Source of the DNA: Ascarosepion bandense | Taxonomy: Eukaryota > Mollusca > Cephalopoda > Sepiida > Sepiidae | Length of the DNA: 64,000 nt | Direction of reading: 5' to 3' | NCBI GenBank assembly: GCA_037127315.1 | Contig: JBBBDQ010000421.1 | Span: 3,268,501 to 3,332,500, forward strand | In this document: one piece after another, positions 1-11,028 of the stretch | Numbering within the stretch: position 1 is the first letter of the stretch | Layout of the letters: each line of letters starts with the position of its first letter | Translations under genes and position numbers: made by a program | The notes under the pieces: generated by a model | Database searches by the model: none | Told to the model about the DNA's origin: nothing | Seen by the model: the letters and a program-made list of their open reading frames with translations, nothing else

Positions 1-1380
1 GTATCTTTTCTTCAGAATTAGCAGATTTTCTAAAAAGTAGCTCAGAATAACGAAAAAAGTTTAATAAAACTATGCCATTTTTTATTTGGATAAACTTTTT
101 TTGCTTTTATAAACAAAATAAATTAATGCTATCATAGTCTGAATAAAAAACAAAACATTTTTCCATGATTAATGAATTTTTACAAGAATTGTTTTCATTT
201 TGTTAAATTATTTTTTATTATAATACTTTATAAAGTTTCAATTCTTTTTTTTTAATTTCCTCCTCCATCGATTATGCTTGGGTGTGAAATTAATGCAATG
301 AAGACTACATTTACTAACCGAAATTCTAAAAGCTCAATACAACTAATTTAGTTTTTGGGTTTTTATAATAATTAAAACATTTTAATTGTATGCATGCTGA
401 TTACTCGTATTTGCTTGTTACGGGTGACCGTAGATGATATATATCATTAAAAGGTCACGTGTTTCAAAGGTTGTGCTCCATACATGAAAAAAAAAACAAA
501 AAAACATTTGCTTTGCAAATCATCCCTTTAAAATTTAAAGCAACTTTTATATTTTAATTCCTAATTTCTTAATTTTGTTAAAAAAAATAATAACTGTGAA
601 ATTCAAAATTTGTGGAGGTACCTAAAAAGATTATGAAAAATAAATATCAAAAATAAAAATAAATAAATTCCATAACATTTCATAAATTATTAAGTAATCT
701 CAGCCGTTACATATTTTTATTCTGTTATTAAATTGCAAAATTTTTTAACAGACAGTTTTATATTATTTTAATTTTTATTTTTCAGAAAACATTTTCAAAC
801 CTAAGGATATAAAAATTCTATAAAATAATGGAAATTGCTGAAAACATTGTTAAAATTTTAACTTTAACATAATTAAAAATTAAAAAAACATTTGTACGAA
901 TAATATTTATACCAAATCGTCTTCCATACTTGACGGCTACTGTATATCATGTCAATTATAGCCTCTGATAAGGCTATGACAGGTGCGATAACAAGGATAC
1001 CGTAATTAAGAAACGTTTTTATAGTACTATTTAGGCAGTAAGCAAATAATTCTCGTTACAAGTCAGCATATGGTAATTTTGAATTCGGTAATTTGAATAA
1101 AATAATGTGTCAGTGAGGTGTATTTTATTTTTGCAAGATTTTTTAAAACCGAGAATTGGCTTCTGTTTACAATCGATGAATAATGGTCGAAAAATTGAAT
1201 TTTTTTTTCTTTAAACCAAAAAGTTTTAGATTTCGATCAATATAATTTTGGTTTGAAATACACCAGGTTATTTTGCTTACTGGAATTACTAAAATTTAAT
1301 TTCTTGGCTTTCAATTAAAGCCAAAAATAAAGCTTTAAGAAAACTTTATTTCTAAAAATTCAATTTAAATTTAGGTATCG
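1..1380. other. AT-rich DNA without recognisable features
   Basis: No open frame, RNA-like box or known repeat stands out here. The sequence is very AT-rich, with many homopolymer runs of A and T. It reads as old intergenic or intronic DNA. Confidence 0.6.
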
Positions 1381-1388
1381 AAAATGAG

Positions 1389-1682
1389 TGGAAGTACCAT
1401 ACGTGAGGCACACTTCGGCGATCACATCTCTTTCGATCCATGATTGACTAGGTAAAGGTTTTCCTACAGTAGGTCGCCATTTTCCTACAGTAGACTAGTG
1501 GCCAGCCAAAGTTAAAAAAACCCAATCTGTGCTGCTATTCAACCCATGGTTGGAGAGAGGAGAGATGTATTAATAACTTTTTTAAGGTTATTTGCGTGTA
1601 AGTGAATGCAAATAATTCAGTTAGAATTTGAATCCGGCTCTTCGATTTTTCATTTCGAGCAGATATCGTTTCTACGTCAACA
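1389..1682 (-). repeat. SINE-A, diverged copy
   Basis: This is a decayed member of the commonest SINE in the window. On the minus strand the right-hand end holds a tRNA-like head with A-box and B-box resemblance, the middle reads through the conserved cttacgcgcaaata-type segment, and the left end is the block next to cataCGtgaggcac. It has diverged more than the copies near 7.1, 8.8 and 47 kb and lacks their tetranucleotide tail. Family membership is seen by direct comparison with those copies; derivation from a tRNA is inferred. Confidence 0.75.
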
Positions 1683-2019
1683 CGGTTATATATTATCTGC
1701 TTTTGAACTCGGTCTAAAAACGTTCTAGTGAATAGCGACAAAGGTTTTGCATTTTCTTCCTTTTCAGAAACTATATTTTAACAAACGGAATAAATCAAAA
1801 TTTGTCGTTAGGTTAGACTCACCTGAGAGATGAAAAAAAAATCACTTTCTTTTTAATTTGGAATTAAATTCTTAAGAAAATATACATTCTGCTTCAAAAT
1901 GAACTTTTTTTAAAAAATTCTTTCACACCATGCTATGCAATAAAGCAACGAAGATACAAGCGGTTACAGAGTTTGAAAGAAAGTGAGAAAAAACATTAAG
2001 AGGGGTAAATAAAATAAAA

Positions 2020-2440
2020 TAAATTAAGGAGAAAGATGACGACTGAAACTGCATTGAAATTTTTGAAGATCAAACTTGACTGGAAAGCAAGTCTAAAAAG
2101 AGTTCCAGAAGCGAGAGATACAAGACAAGAAAATTTTAGCAAACAGCTTATGGTGGTAAAATCTAGCAATTTCAATTCTAAAATCATAAGACCTGCCTGC
2201 CAGTCTAGTATCACACTTGAATTCGTGTATTCGAGGTATCAAGGAGGAAAGCTCATAAGCTGAAACCAAGATGCCGGGTCAGGACCGATGACATCGCAGA
2301 CTCTTCTTTGGATTTTATCAAAAATCTCTAAACACAAGGAAAAAGCAAAGGACTTCATGTAACAGTAATATTTAATGCATGGATGCTTGTTAGACTTATA
2401 AAGAGAAAAGTTATCTAGACTGATACAGTGAACCATCTTT
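2020..2440 (-). pseudogene. Decayed CR1/Jockey-like LINE C-terminus
   Basis: Read on the minus strand, this region carries the remains of the last part of the LINE protein that is better preserved at 21.8-22.6, 27.5-28.0 and 63.0-64.0 kb. The phrase KIQRRVCDVIG (the family has KIQRRICNVID) and the downstream residues DWQAGLMILELKL align with the tail region of those copies. It is interrupted by stops and frame changes, so it makes no protein. It looks like an old 5'-truncated insertion. Confidence 0.6.
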
Positions 2441-2483
2441 ACTAGCAGAAAAACATAGCAAGTGATTCAATTGTTTCACTTCA

Positions 2484-2509
2484 TGTGCCTTCTCCCACGA
2501 GAAGGCACA
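2484..2509. other. Perfect 11-bp hairpin
   Basis: Two 11-base arms (tgtgccttctc and its exact complement) surround a 4-base loop. No T-run terminator or known RNA family is evident around it. It may be chance or a small snap-back remnant. Confidence 0.4.
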
Positions 2510-2984
2510 GTGAGTCATTCTCCTGGAGTTTAGCATCAGTCATTCTGACGGGAGGCGAAAATGGTTCTCTAAGAATAACAAAAGTAAGCAGTTTCATTTT
2601 AAATTCGTTATAATTAACAATTAAAACTTAAGCTTGCAACAGAAATTATACTTGTCACTCGTTTGCAGTAATATTTACTATGCTTAACTTGATAATAAAA
2701 ACGGGGCTACAATTGAGGATCGTTCGGTAGTAGCTGTAGTACCAAAGTAGAATTAGTTTAAAAAACTGGAGTGTTTTCTGACTGTTGCTTTCTGGCGAAA
2801 TGTCTTTACAGTTGTATTTCATTTACGAAATGTTGTAATGGGTAATAACAGTTTATAAGTTTTGAAAGTTGAAACGCATTGTACGTCCATCTTTTCGTCA
2901 CAGACAACGAATATCTATGGTGTATTTTTGTCAAAGAATCATAGCATTATTCCTTCTCTCGTCCTCGTTACTCACACGTTCAGT

Positions 2985-4365
2985 GCATCGGATTCTGTTT
3001 CCTTTCATAGAACTACATTTCTGTTGCCTCAAGACTACTTTATTTATGAGAAAATTCTCCAATGATTTTCCTTGTAACTTTTCGTATTTCTTATCTTTTT
3101 CACTAATTTTTTCCAAACCTTCATTATTTTTTTTTCTTCACCCTTTTCATTTTACGTTCTTTTTTTTTCTTTTTTTATTTTGTCTTATTTTTCTTCTCCC
3201 TTTTCATTTTAGGTTTTTCTTTCTTTTTACTTTGTTTTATTTTTTCTTCACCCTTTTCATTTTACATACTCTTTTATCTTTCTTTTTTATCTTATTTTTC
3301 TTCTTCCTTTTCATTTTACGTTCTTCTTTTTTCTTTTTTTCTTCGTTTTTTTTTCTCCACCATTTTTATTTTCTTTTTTTCTTTCTTTTTGTCTTATTTT
3401 TCTTCTTCCTTTTAGGTTTTTCTTTTCTTTTTTTTGTCTTATGTTTTCTTCACCCCTTTTTATTTTACGTTCTTCTCTTCTTTTTTTCTTTGTTTTATTT
3501 TTTCTTCACCTTTTCATTTTACGTTCTTTTTTCTTTGTTTTTTTGTCTTATTTTTTCTTCTCCCTTTTCATTTTACGTTCTTTTTTCTTTCTTTTGTCTT
3601 CACCTTTTTATTTTACGTTCTTCTTTTCTTTCTTTTTTGTCTTATTTTTGACTCCTTTTCATTTTACGTTCTTTTTTTTTCTTTCTTTTTTTCTTCACCA
3701 TTTTATTTTACGTTCCTTTTTGTCTTCTTTTTCTTCACCCTTTTCATTTTACGTTCTTCTTTTTTCTTTGTCTTTTTTCTTCACTCTTTATTTTATATTC
3801 TTTTTTTGTCTTATTTTTTTCCTTTTTATTTTACGTTCTTTTTTCTTCACCCTTTTCATTTTAGGTTTTTCTTTTTCTTTCTTTGTCTTATTTTTCTTCT
3901 TTCTGTTCTCTTTTTGCTTCCCTTTCAATCTTTAACTTATGTGTCGCATTTTACAGGTTATAAGATATTCTTATATTCTTTTTACTTTTAGTCCGTCGGA
4001 TTCTCAGTATTTTTCTCTGGAACCGTATTTTTGTTTCCTCAAGAATCTTCTTCATCTATGAGAAAATTCTCCAACGATTTCCCTTGTAACTTTCTTTATT
4101 TTTTCTTTTTCTTTGTCTTTTAGCTCTACATTTCTCTTATTTTTTCAAAACTTCTTTGTTATTTTTACTTTTTTTACTTTTCCACTTTATCTTCTTTTTT
4201 CGTTCTTCTTTTTTCTTTCTTCTCCCTTTTCTTTCTTCTCCCTTTTCTTTCTTCTTTTTTCTTTTTTCTTTCTTCTTTCTTCTCCCTTTTCTTTTTACAT
4301 TTCTTATTTTGCATCCCTTTTAATCTTTAATTTATGTTTCGCATTTTACAGGTTACAATATATTC
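2985..4365 (+). repeat. Polypyrimidine minisatellite inside a roughly 1-kb duplication
   Basis: The plus strand is almost purely T and C from about 3090 to 3930 and again from 4090 to 4330. The first block is built of imperfect 50-60 base units containing ttttcattttacgttc. The flanks are duplicated: the stretch around 2990-3110 (tcaagactac, atgagaaaattctccaa) recurs at 4000-4110, and the catttttacaggttata-type sequence at 3945 recurs at 4343. So a larger unit of about 1 kb appears to be duplicated, each copy enclosing a pyrimidine tract. Long F/L/S-rich open frames here are artefacts of the composition. Confidence 0.8.
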
Positions 4366-4867
4366 CTATATATTTTATCTACACTAACGACTATCAAAGT
4401 AAATAAACACATGGCTGATATCGATTCAAGGCAAAGCATTTACTTCTGCTAGATGGTCGCAATTGCAACAATTCTGTAATGTTAGCAGATTTATCATTCT
4501 TGTTCTTTTCCATTGACAAAAAAAAAGTATGACAGGTTGTTAGAAGCAGCTGGAAACCAAGCAGAGTAAACGGAAGCCATAACCAGTCACACTGAAAAAA
4601 GGATAAGTTATGGCTGACGTCTTTCTGGGGTATCTGTATCAAATAGGAATATGTAATCTGTTCGAAAAGAGATCTCAAGGAATAACAAAAGAGATAACAA
4701 AAAGGAGGACGTAAAATGGATTCGAATGATTAAAATTACGACCGAAACGATGAGAATGTTTCTGAGATGTTATGATGAATGGCATTTTATGACGTGTCTT
4801 CTTGAACAGAATGATCAGAAAATTCAGAGCCTTTTTGAAAATTTTATTTAAAGAACGCGGCAGAAGA

Positions 4868-5157
4868 ATGCGGGTTGTGGTGCAGTGGATATCGGATCGG
4901 AATGAGAAATCGGAGAACCAAGTTTGAATTCCAGTTCAATTTCTTGAATTCACTTACGCGCAAATACACTTGGGAAATGTATGAATCTGTTGCTTCTTCC
5001 TCCAGCTATGGGTTAGATAGCAGGACAGTTTTGGTTCTATATTCCTGGTTTTCTCAGAAAGTAATTGCAACCTACTGCAGGAAAATCTTCTGCCCAGTCG
5101 GTTATATCGTTTTCGAGACATGATCGCCCAAGCGTGTACTCCGTATGGCGCTTAACT
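4868..5157 (+). repeat. SINE-A copy
   Basis: This plus-strand copy starts with a tRNA-like head: tggtgcagtgg resembles an A box and aagtttgaattcc a B box, about 40 bases apart. The body includes ttcacttacgcgcaaata, the ccagctatgggtta segment and gcaacctactgcagg, and it ends with gcgtgtactccgtatggcgcttaact. The other copies are mostly in the opposite orientation. The RNA polymerase III promoter resemblance is seen directly; activity is not implied. Confidence 0.85.
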
Positions 5158-5179
5158 ATATTTACAATATAATACATTG

Positions 5180-5670
5180 TTGTGACACAAGGCCAAATTG
5201 GGGAGGGGAAACAAAAGCTTGGGATGGTTTTCTGTAACTATCCTATGCCTAGCTAATCCGACTCACGACCCAATCACTCTTTACAATATTCCATTCACCG
5301 AAAGGACCCATTGATTGCCAATCAATGCACCATAATACCTCACACATTCAGGGAACCTAAAAAAAGGGGTACTCCCCACATGAATTTCTAAAAATATATA
5401 CAATATATATCCAAAAATAGATACAAATTACACGTGACATGTAATGAAATGGGGGGTACATGAAACAAAAAACAAACAAACAAAATTTCAACTTAATATA
5501 CAAAATAAATAAACTGATGTTAGTTGAACCCGTCGAACGCACAAAAATAAAGAGCCTAATGTATTCTGTCTTTATGACAAAATCAAGAGGCTCTCTTGCT
5601 AAGGGAGAGGGCTGGGCGAAAAAATTAAATACGCCTGAGGAAATAAAAATTCTGACCCAACCGAGATAAA
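5180..5670 (+). repeat. Interspersed repeat X
   Basis: This block starts near tgacacaaggcc, continues through ctatcctatgcctagcta and cacgacccaatcactc, and ends near a segment containing caaaatcaagagg. Related sequence occurs at 42.3-42.6 and 47.4-48.0 kb in the same orientation and at 39.8-40.1, 41.2 and 43.7 kb inverted. The 47.4-kb copy shares both the start and the caaaatcaagaag segment, suggesting an element of roughly 0.5-0.6 kb. A solo LTR or a non-autonomous DNA element are both possible; I cannot tell which. Confidence 0.65.
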
Positions 5671-5754
5671 AACAACGGGGTTCCAAAATTTGGGGGAGGT
5701 TGAGAATCTCGACCTGACTCATAAGAAAAGACAATGCCTTGAACAGGCCAGGAA

Positions 5755-6925
5755 TCACACTCATTCACATTAACTAGGTATACAAGAAAGAAATACCTTA
5801 ACCAAAAGAGGGTTCCAAAGGAATCCACTCCGATGCGACGTTGGACAGAGACTCCTTTGTAGACGTGGTGTCTGCATCCTCTCCAAAGAATGGAGAATAG
5901 CAAACACTCGATCGCCTTCGCACGCCGCTTACAAATGGGAAGTACAGCCAAGGATAATGAGAAAAACGTATACGGCACACGCTTCAGCCAAACCCTTCAT
6001 GGACAAATTCCTTTGACACCAAATCTCGACCAAGGCGCCGACCCTTGCCAGTACTTCTGACCAATTTTTTTTCCAACTAGAGGTCGGGCCCACACCACCT
6101 TCTAAGAATGCGGACAGAGCCCTCCGCCCAGTCGAAGGCCCCGAGAGGGAAACACACTTCCAGGCACCTAACCGCAAGACGGAAGACTTGCTGTGATTAA
6201 TCTTGGCTTCTGTGACCTGTTCGTACCGTTCAAGCGCCTTCAGCACTATCTTAAATTCATTCCGGAACGACACAAAAGTAATAACGTCATCGGCGATTCC
6301 ACGTAGGGCCGGACTGCACGCCCTTGTCCCTTAGCCGGCAAAGGAGAGGCTCCAACGCCAAAACGTAAAGTAGGGGCGACAGTGGACAACCCTATCGGAC
6401 CGACGGTGACAGCGCAAAAGCGCGCGACAGATTCCTGTTCACCTGTACCACAGCTGTGGGGGATTGATACAGGAGGCTAATCCAGCGGCAGGAGTCGGGT
6501 GCGAATGCAGCGGCCTGCAGGATAGCCGCCAGGTAGCGATGGTTAATCCTATCAAATGCCTCAGACTGATCCAAATTCTTCGTTGTCTTTTACACCCTAT
6601 ATAATCGTGAGGATCAGATGCAGGTTGCTCTGAATTGTTCGGCCCTTCACAGAACAAGTCTGCTCAGGTCCTAACAGATACTCGGCAAGTAGGTGAAAAC
6701 GATTCATCAGGATCTTGGCCATAATCTTTAACTTTGTATTTAGCAGAGTTATGGGCCTGTAACCACGTAGCTCCCTCCCAACATCCTTGCATTTTCTCAA
6801 CAGCGTGAACACCCCCCTGGTGATCCGGCTGGGGATGGACCCCTGCCGAAATCAGTTGTTGAACACGACAGTCAAAATCGGGACAAAGATGTGCGACAGC
6901 TTCAAGTACGGCGCTTAACTGATAC
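5755..6925 (-). pseudogene. Tx1-like (L1 group) LINE reverse transcriptase remnant
   Basis: Minus-strand reading from 6.9 kb downward gives reverse transcriptase blocks in order: GYRPITLLNTKLKIMAKILMNRF followed by GPEQTCSVKGRTIQ (6.6-6.8 kb), DQSEAFDRINHRYL, which is motif A (6.5 kb), IADDVITFVS, the YADD motif C region (6.28 kb), then the post-polymerase segment containing EAKINHSKSSVLRLG and later RRAKAIECLLFSILWRG. The PxxLLNxxxKIxAK and xPxQxxxxxGRxI pattern is typical of the Tx1/L1 group. Blocks lie in different frames with stops between, and the N-terminal endonuclease is missing, so the copy is dead and 5'-truncated. The plus-strand copy at 35-38 kb shares the VKGRTIQS phrase and is the same or a sister family. 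Confidence 0.8.
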
Positions 6926-6970
6926 AGTAGAATTTCTACATTTTCATATATTCAAATTTTATCTTATTTG

Positions 6971-7002
6971 CTCTCTCTGTCTCTATCTCTCTCTCTCTCT
7001 CT
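6971..7002 (+). repeat. CT-rich microsatellite
   Basis: A short run dominated by ctctct, between the LINE remnant and the next SINE. Confidence 0.8.
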
Positions 7003-7080
7003 TGATTGCGTGAATATTTTTCAACAAATTTGCTTAAAAAACAACCACTTAGATATTAAAAAAATAGTATTTTAATCTGA

Positions 7081-7346
7081 TCAGTCAGTTAAGTGCCATA
7101 CGTGATACACGCTTGGGCGATCATGTCTCGAAAGTAGGTTGCTATTGCTTTCTGCGGTAGACTGGTTGCCGACAAAGGCTATAGAACCCAATCTGTCCTG
7201 TTATTTAACCCATAACTGGAAGGAATAGAGGATTAATACCTTTCCCAAGGGTATTTGCGCGTATGTGAATGCAATGAAGTCGGCTGTAATTCGAACTCGG
7301 CTTCCCGATTTCTCGTTCCGAGCCGATATCCAATGCACCACAACGC
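7081..7346 (-). repeat. SINE-A copy
   Basis: The 3' end lies on the left, with the tail tcagtcagttaagtgcc, and the tRNA-like head on the right (B-box complement ttcgaactcgg, then ccaatgcaccacaacg). About 25 bases after the gcgatcatgtctcgaaa segment are missing relative to the 8.8-kb copy, so this one carries an internal deletion. Confidence 0.9.
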
Positions 7347-7799
7347 TGATACGCTGTCATAAATAGACGTGAGGAAAGTTTCATCTATGCGGTAAGCATA
7401 ATTGATGCATTCGTCATCTTCGATGTCATCATCAAGACAGCCATCTTTCACAAAAACGAAACTAGCTTCATTTTTACGCTCCATATAAATAACCACGAGC
7501 TAAAAGAATGTGCATTTCCTCATATTTTTAACCTAGTTTAAAATAATTTAAATCTAAATTGTTTGTGTTTCAAAACATCATACAAACCAAACATATTCTT
7601 ATTTTGAATAGATAAGAACTGGATAGGAATCTAAACAGAATTTAAATTTAGATTAAATTTAGCAGCTACCAAAAGTCAGCGCATATTATACACGAGATGT
7701 TTTGCAGTCCAAAGTTAGGGTGCTGATTAAACAAAATGCGTATTATACACTAGTAATTAAGGATATTGTATATATTTCGCCATTTGTAAAGAGTTATTA

Positions 7800-7838
7800 C
7801 ACGACCTGGGTTTCTACCATAAGTGGTGTCTTCAGGCG
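7800..7838 (-). ncRNA. Hammerhead ribozyme motif downstream of a Penelope-like remnant
   Basis: On the minus strand the order is CGC (stem I), CTGAAGA (a CUGANGA core, 7835 to 7829), a stem-loop with ACCA/TGGT arms (stem II, with a C-A mismatch at its base), GAAA (7814-7811), then ACC-CA-GGT as a 3-bp stem III with a 2-base loop, and C as the cleavage-site nucleotide at 7803, followed by GTG, which can pair with CGC. This minimal stem III form is the type known from Penelope-like elements, and a GIY-YIG remnant lies just upstream on the same strand. The stem II mismatch suggests reduced activity. The fold is seen by hand pairing; cleavage is inferred. Confidence 0.7.
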
Positions 7839-8009
7839 ATTTGCAATGACTGATTTTACCGTTTACCGTTTTTTTAAGAACGCTCACGCAATGGTGTTCT
7901 TTTCTTTTTACAAATACTCACGCGGCAGTGAATTTTTGAACGCGCAATTTTTAAAATTACAAGAAATTATAACGTTTTCGTGCAGGGTTGTATGAACCTA
8001 ATAGGTATT

Positions 8010-8429
8010 TTCGAGTATGGTTACATTTAGTCTAATTTCTCTTCTTTCATTCAATAGTTCATCCTTGTTTGAGAATAGCATAATCTCTAACTTTTCTTCC
8101 TGGTACAATCAACGTATTTTTCCGCCGTTGTAAGGTTTGGCTGTTTTCACTATACTCCACGTTATGTCTGGGCCTTTTCCATATTTTGATTTCAATTTCC
8201 ACACATGGCTAGCAAATTTTATACAGTTTTTTAAGTTTTCTATTTTCAATGTAGACTTGTGATTGAACCACCTGGTCTTAAAGGTGTCTTTGGTTGATCC
8301 CAAATATATTGTTTTTGCCATTTTAGTCATGTTCTTTTGCCTTGTAAATGACTGCTTTTGTATTGCAAAGTCCTTGAAGTGGACATTTATTTTTGTTCCA
8401 AATTTTAAAAATATATTATTTATAGACAA
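8010..8429 (-). pseudogene. Penelope-like element, GIY-YIG endonuclease remnant
   Basis: The minus-strand frame gives KTIYLGSTKDTFKTRWFNHKSTLKIENLKN, then ASHVWKLKSKYGKGPDITWSIVKTAKPYNGG. This matches the pattern of the C-terminal GIY-YIG nuclease of EN-bearing Penelope-like retroelements: a YxGxT block, an FKxRxxNHK block and an xxxIWKLK block ending in a W-x-V-x-x-A-x-P-Y-x-G stretch. Past a stop the sequence continues in pieces (AILKQG, KCNHTRKYLL) that fit the end of the same protein. The reverse transcriptase part is absent, so only the 3' end of the element remains. The hammerhead motif at 7.8 kb lies about 0.2 kb downstream. Confidence 0.75.
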
Positions 8430-8798
8430 TATATATATAATGACGTCAATCCGTGAATGGCGAGGATTATCTAAAAAGATCTACTTAATATAAAATATTA
8501 AGTGCTAGATTTGTATAGAGAGCTTAGTGGATGTTATCAAAAGCAACATCATATCTATAAAAGAAAACAAACACATCATTTAAAGCGGTTATAAATTATA
8601 ATTCATTTCTATGAACAAATTATTTAATTTCTTCAGACGACACTATATTCGTTTCATAGGTATAAATATTTTCCCGGGATAAACATTTTTTAAAACGAAA
8701 TGGAAATCAAGTAACAGGATTCAGAATAGAAATGTTTGCCTTATCTTTGGTAAGAATAATTCTGTCCAGTGGAGAAGAAAGTTCATTAAGCGGAAAGA

Positions 8799-9100
8799 CA
8801 GTCAGTTAAGTGTCATACGTGAAACACGCTTAGGCGATCATGTCTCGAAAGAGAAATGACTGACTGGGCAGAAGATTATCCCGCAGTAGGTTGCCATTGC
8901 TTTCTGAGGTAGCCTGGTTGCCAGGCAAGGCTATAGAACCCAATCTGTCCTGATATTTAACCCATAACTGGAAGGAATAGACGGATTAATACCTTTCCCA
9001 AAGCTACTTGCACGCAAGTGAATGCAATGAATTCAACTGGAATTCAAACTCGGTTCCCCGATTTCTCGTTCCGAGCCGATATCCACTGTACCACAACGTA
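8799..9100 (-). repeat. SINE-A copy, near full length
   Basis: This copy shows all parts of the family: cagtcagttaagtgtcatacg tail on the left, the gatcatgtctcgaaagag segment, gcagtaggttgccattgc, ccataactggaaggaa, and the tRNA-like head on the right with B-box complement ttcaaactcgg and A-box complement ccactgtaccaca. Its length of about 300 bp is the best guide to the family's size. Confidence 0.9.
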
Positions 9101-9479
9101 CATCCAGCGTAAAGAGTGAACATAAAATCATTACACGCTCACTAACTAGCACATGAATACCTATATACATATAACTGTACATATAAAGATACGCGTACAA
9201 ACACACATTCAAATACACATATATCTATACCTACACATATTTACACACAAATGGCTCTATGCGTACACATATAGATATTTAAGCAAACACATACACCCAT
9301 ATTCACATATAACTATTGTGTACGCACACTCACATACATATTTATGATGACTGAACTTATACATGTATAATTAATACTAACACATATTTTCGCAAGTGTA
9401 CTAACAAACCTCACAAATACTCAAAAAATATGAATATATTTACATACCGACACCCACGCATACAGATGCCCACACGCAC

Positions 9480-9481
<2 letters not shown>

Positions 9482-9528
<47 letters not shown>

Positions 9529-9631
9529 GATCTACATATACATATGTCTTATCTCTGCACACTCCCGCATTTCGACATCGACGTACTCACTTTTAAATTC
9601 CAGTTTTATACGTGTATATACAAGAACAATG

Positions 9632-9684
<53 letters not shown>
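9482..9684 (+). repeat. Two TA microsatellites
   Basis: Perfect TA runs at about 9482-9523 and 9635-9684, separated by roughly 110 bases. Upstream, 9150-9480 is loosely CA/TA-rich. IYIYIY-type open frames in this area are spurious. Confidence 0.95.
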
Positions 9685-9693
<9 letters not shown>

Positions 9694-9859
9694 TAAGTGT
9701 TCACTATTACCCACTAAACGAGTGGGCTTACTTCAAATTACATACATCATAAAAAAAATATAGCATACATATACCGGCATATATCATTTGGATTCCGATA
9801 TCAACATGAACATGACAATAAACTACATCCAGCAGCAAGGCTTCTGATTGGGAGGGTCC

Positions 9860-10350
9860 TCGGCATGACGGTAAACTGCATATGGCAGCAAGACTTCTAA
9901 TTGGGAGGTTGTGACGAGCATCGAACCACCTCTTAATTGCTGTTATTCACAGGTCCACCCTGACCCGGGGTGGTAACACCTGTTAGGGTTCCATCTATGG
10001 GCAAACAGTTTATCCACAAACTGGGGTCAAAATACTATAAAAGTATAAAAATAGACTTTTATAGAAAAATATAAATTTTTGCAGGAAAAATATTATGAAC
10101 AATACATTTTTGAAGGAAAAAAATTATTACCATAACATATTGTTGAGGATAAAAAATTATTACCAGCAATACATTTTTTGATTACAAAACTGGAAGACGT
10201 CTTCAGTTTTCTAAAATAAAAAAATAATAATAATAATTTTTCATCAAAATACCTCAATCAACCTACTCACTATAACAGAACATTAAAAAATACCTTAAAA
10301 CCCTACATTTTGGTATTAAATAACCTACAGGGGTTGATATGCCGTTAAAC
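9860..10350 (+). repeat. Interspersed repeat R2
   Basis: About 480 bp here recur inverted at 40563-41030. Shared landmarks, in order, are aattgctgttattcacaggtcc, ccctgacccggggtgg, actggggtcaaaata, tattaccagcaatac, ttcagttttctaaa, and taacctacaggggttgatatgccgttaaac. A fragment resembling its end is at 25.24-25.30 kb. No coding capacity or clear terminal repeats were seen; a non-autonomous DNA element is possible. Confidence 0.7.
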
Positions 10351-10407
10351 AAAACTGAAACTCAACATTTACATACATGAGTATAATGATCAATAAAGAA
10401 GGTTACA

Positions 10408-10770
10408 ATTGGAGTAGATAGACTAATCTAATTGGGGTAGATAGACTAATCTAATTGGGGTAGATAGACTAATCTAATTGGGGTAGATAGACTAATCTAA
10501 TTGGGGTAGATAGACTAATCTAATTGGGGTAGATAGACTAATCTAATTGGGGTAGATAGACTAATCTAATTGGGGTAGATAGACTAATCTAATTGGGGTA
10601 GATAGACTAATCTAATTGGGGTAGATAGACTAATCTAATTGGGGTAGATAGACTAATCTAATTGGGGTAGATAGACTAATCTAATTGGGGTAGATAGACT
10701 AATCTAATTGGGGTAGATAGACTAATCTAATTGGGGTAGATAGACTAATCTAATTGGGGTAGATAGACTA
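10408..10770 (+). repeat. 24-bp minisatellite, about 15 copies
   Basis: The unit ggtagatagactaatctaattggg repeats head to tail with almost no variation. The last unit runs straight into agtttagtctat-type sequence (complement) at the edge of a LINE 3' end. The sister copy of that LINE end at 52.93 kb has a single related motif at the same edge, so the array probably grew from the element's own border. Confidence 0.95.
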
Positions 10771-10966
10771 AACTATCGCCCGGTTCACACTCCACCGACG
10801 TTTATTGAACGGGTGAAGAGGCTCATCCCTTGTTTCCTGTTTAGGATGTGGTTTCCGGTTTTCTCTTTTCCAATCTTTTTTGCTCTTACGTAGCCCCCTG
10901 CACATCAGTGGCGTTACCGCCTTGCTCGGGGTGATATGATTAAAACAAAAACAAAAAAAAATCAAT
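10771..10966 (+). mobile_element. CR1/Jockey-like LINE 3' end
   Basis: This is a short 3'-terminal piece. It ends with cttacgtagccccctgcaca, cagtggcgttaccgccttgc, tcggggtgatatgatt and an A-rich tail, the same 3' signature found at 21.8, 27.3, 52.8, 57.4 and 62.8 kb. The 52765-52950 copy matches it along its whole length in the opposite orientation. Confidence 0.8.
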
Positions 10967-11028
10967 TATATCCTTAATACAAAATTTGCGCCAACATACA
11001 TATAACTGGGTACTCACAAATACACGAA

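Noticed and set aside
2869..3991. Overlapping 164-260 codon open frames rich in F, S and L
   Set aside because: They arise from the pyrimidine-only minisatellite. All three plus-strand frames are open for the same reason.
10408..10770. CRISPR array
   Set aside because: The repeats are directly adjacent with no variable spacers, and the DNA is eukaryotic. The same applies to the 36-bp array at 23.4 kb.
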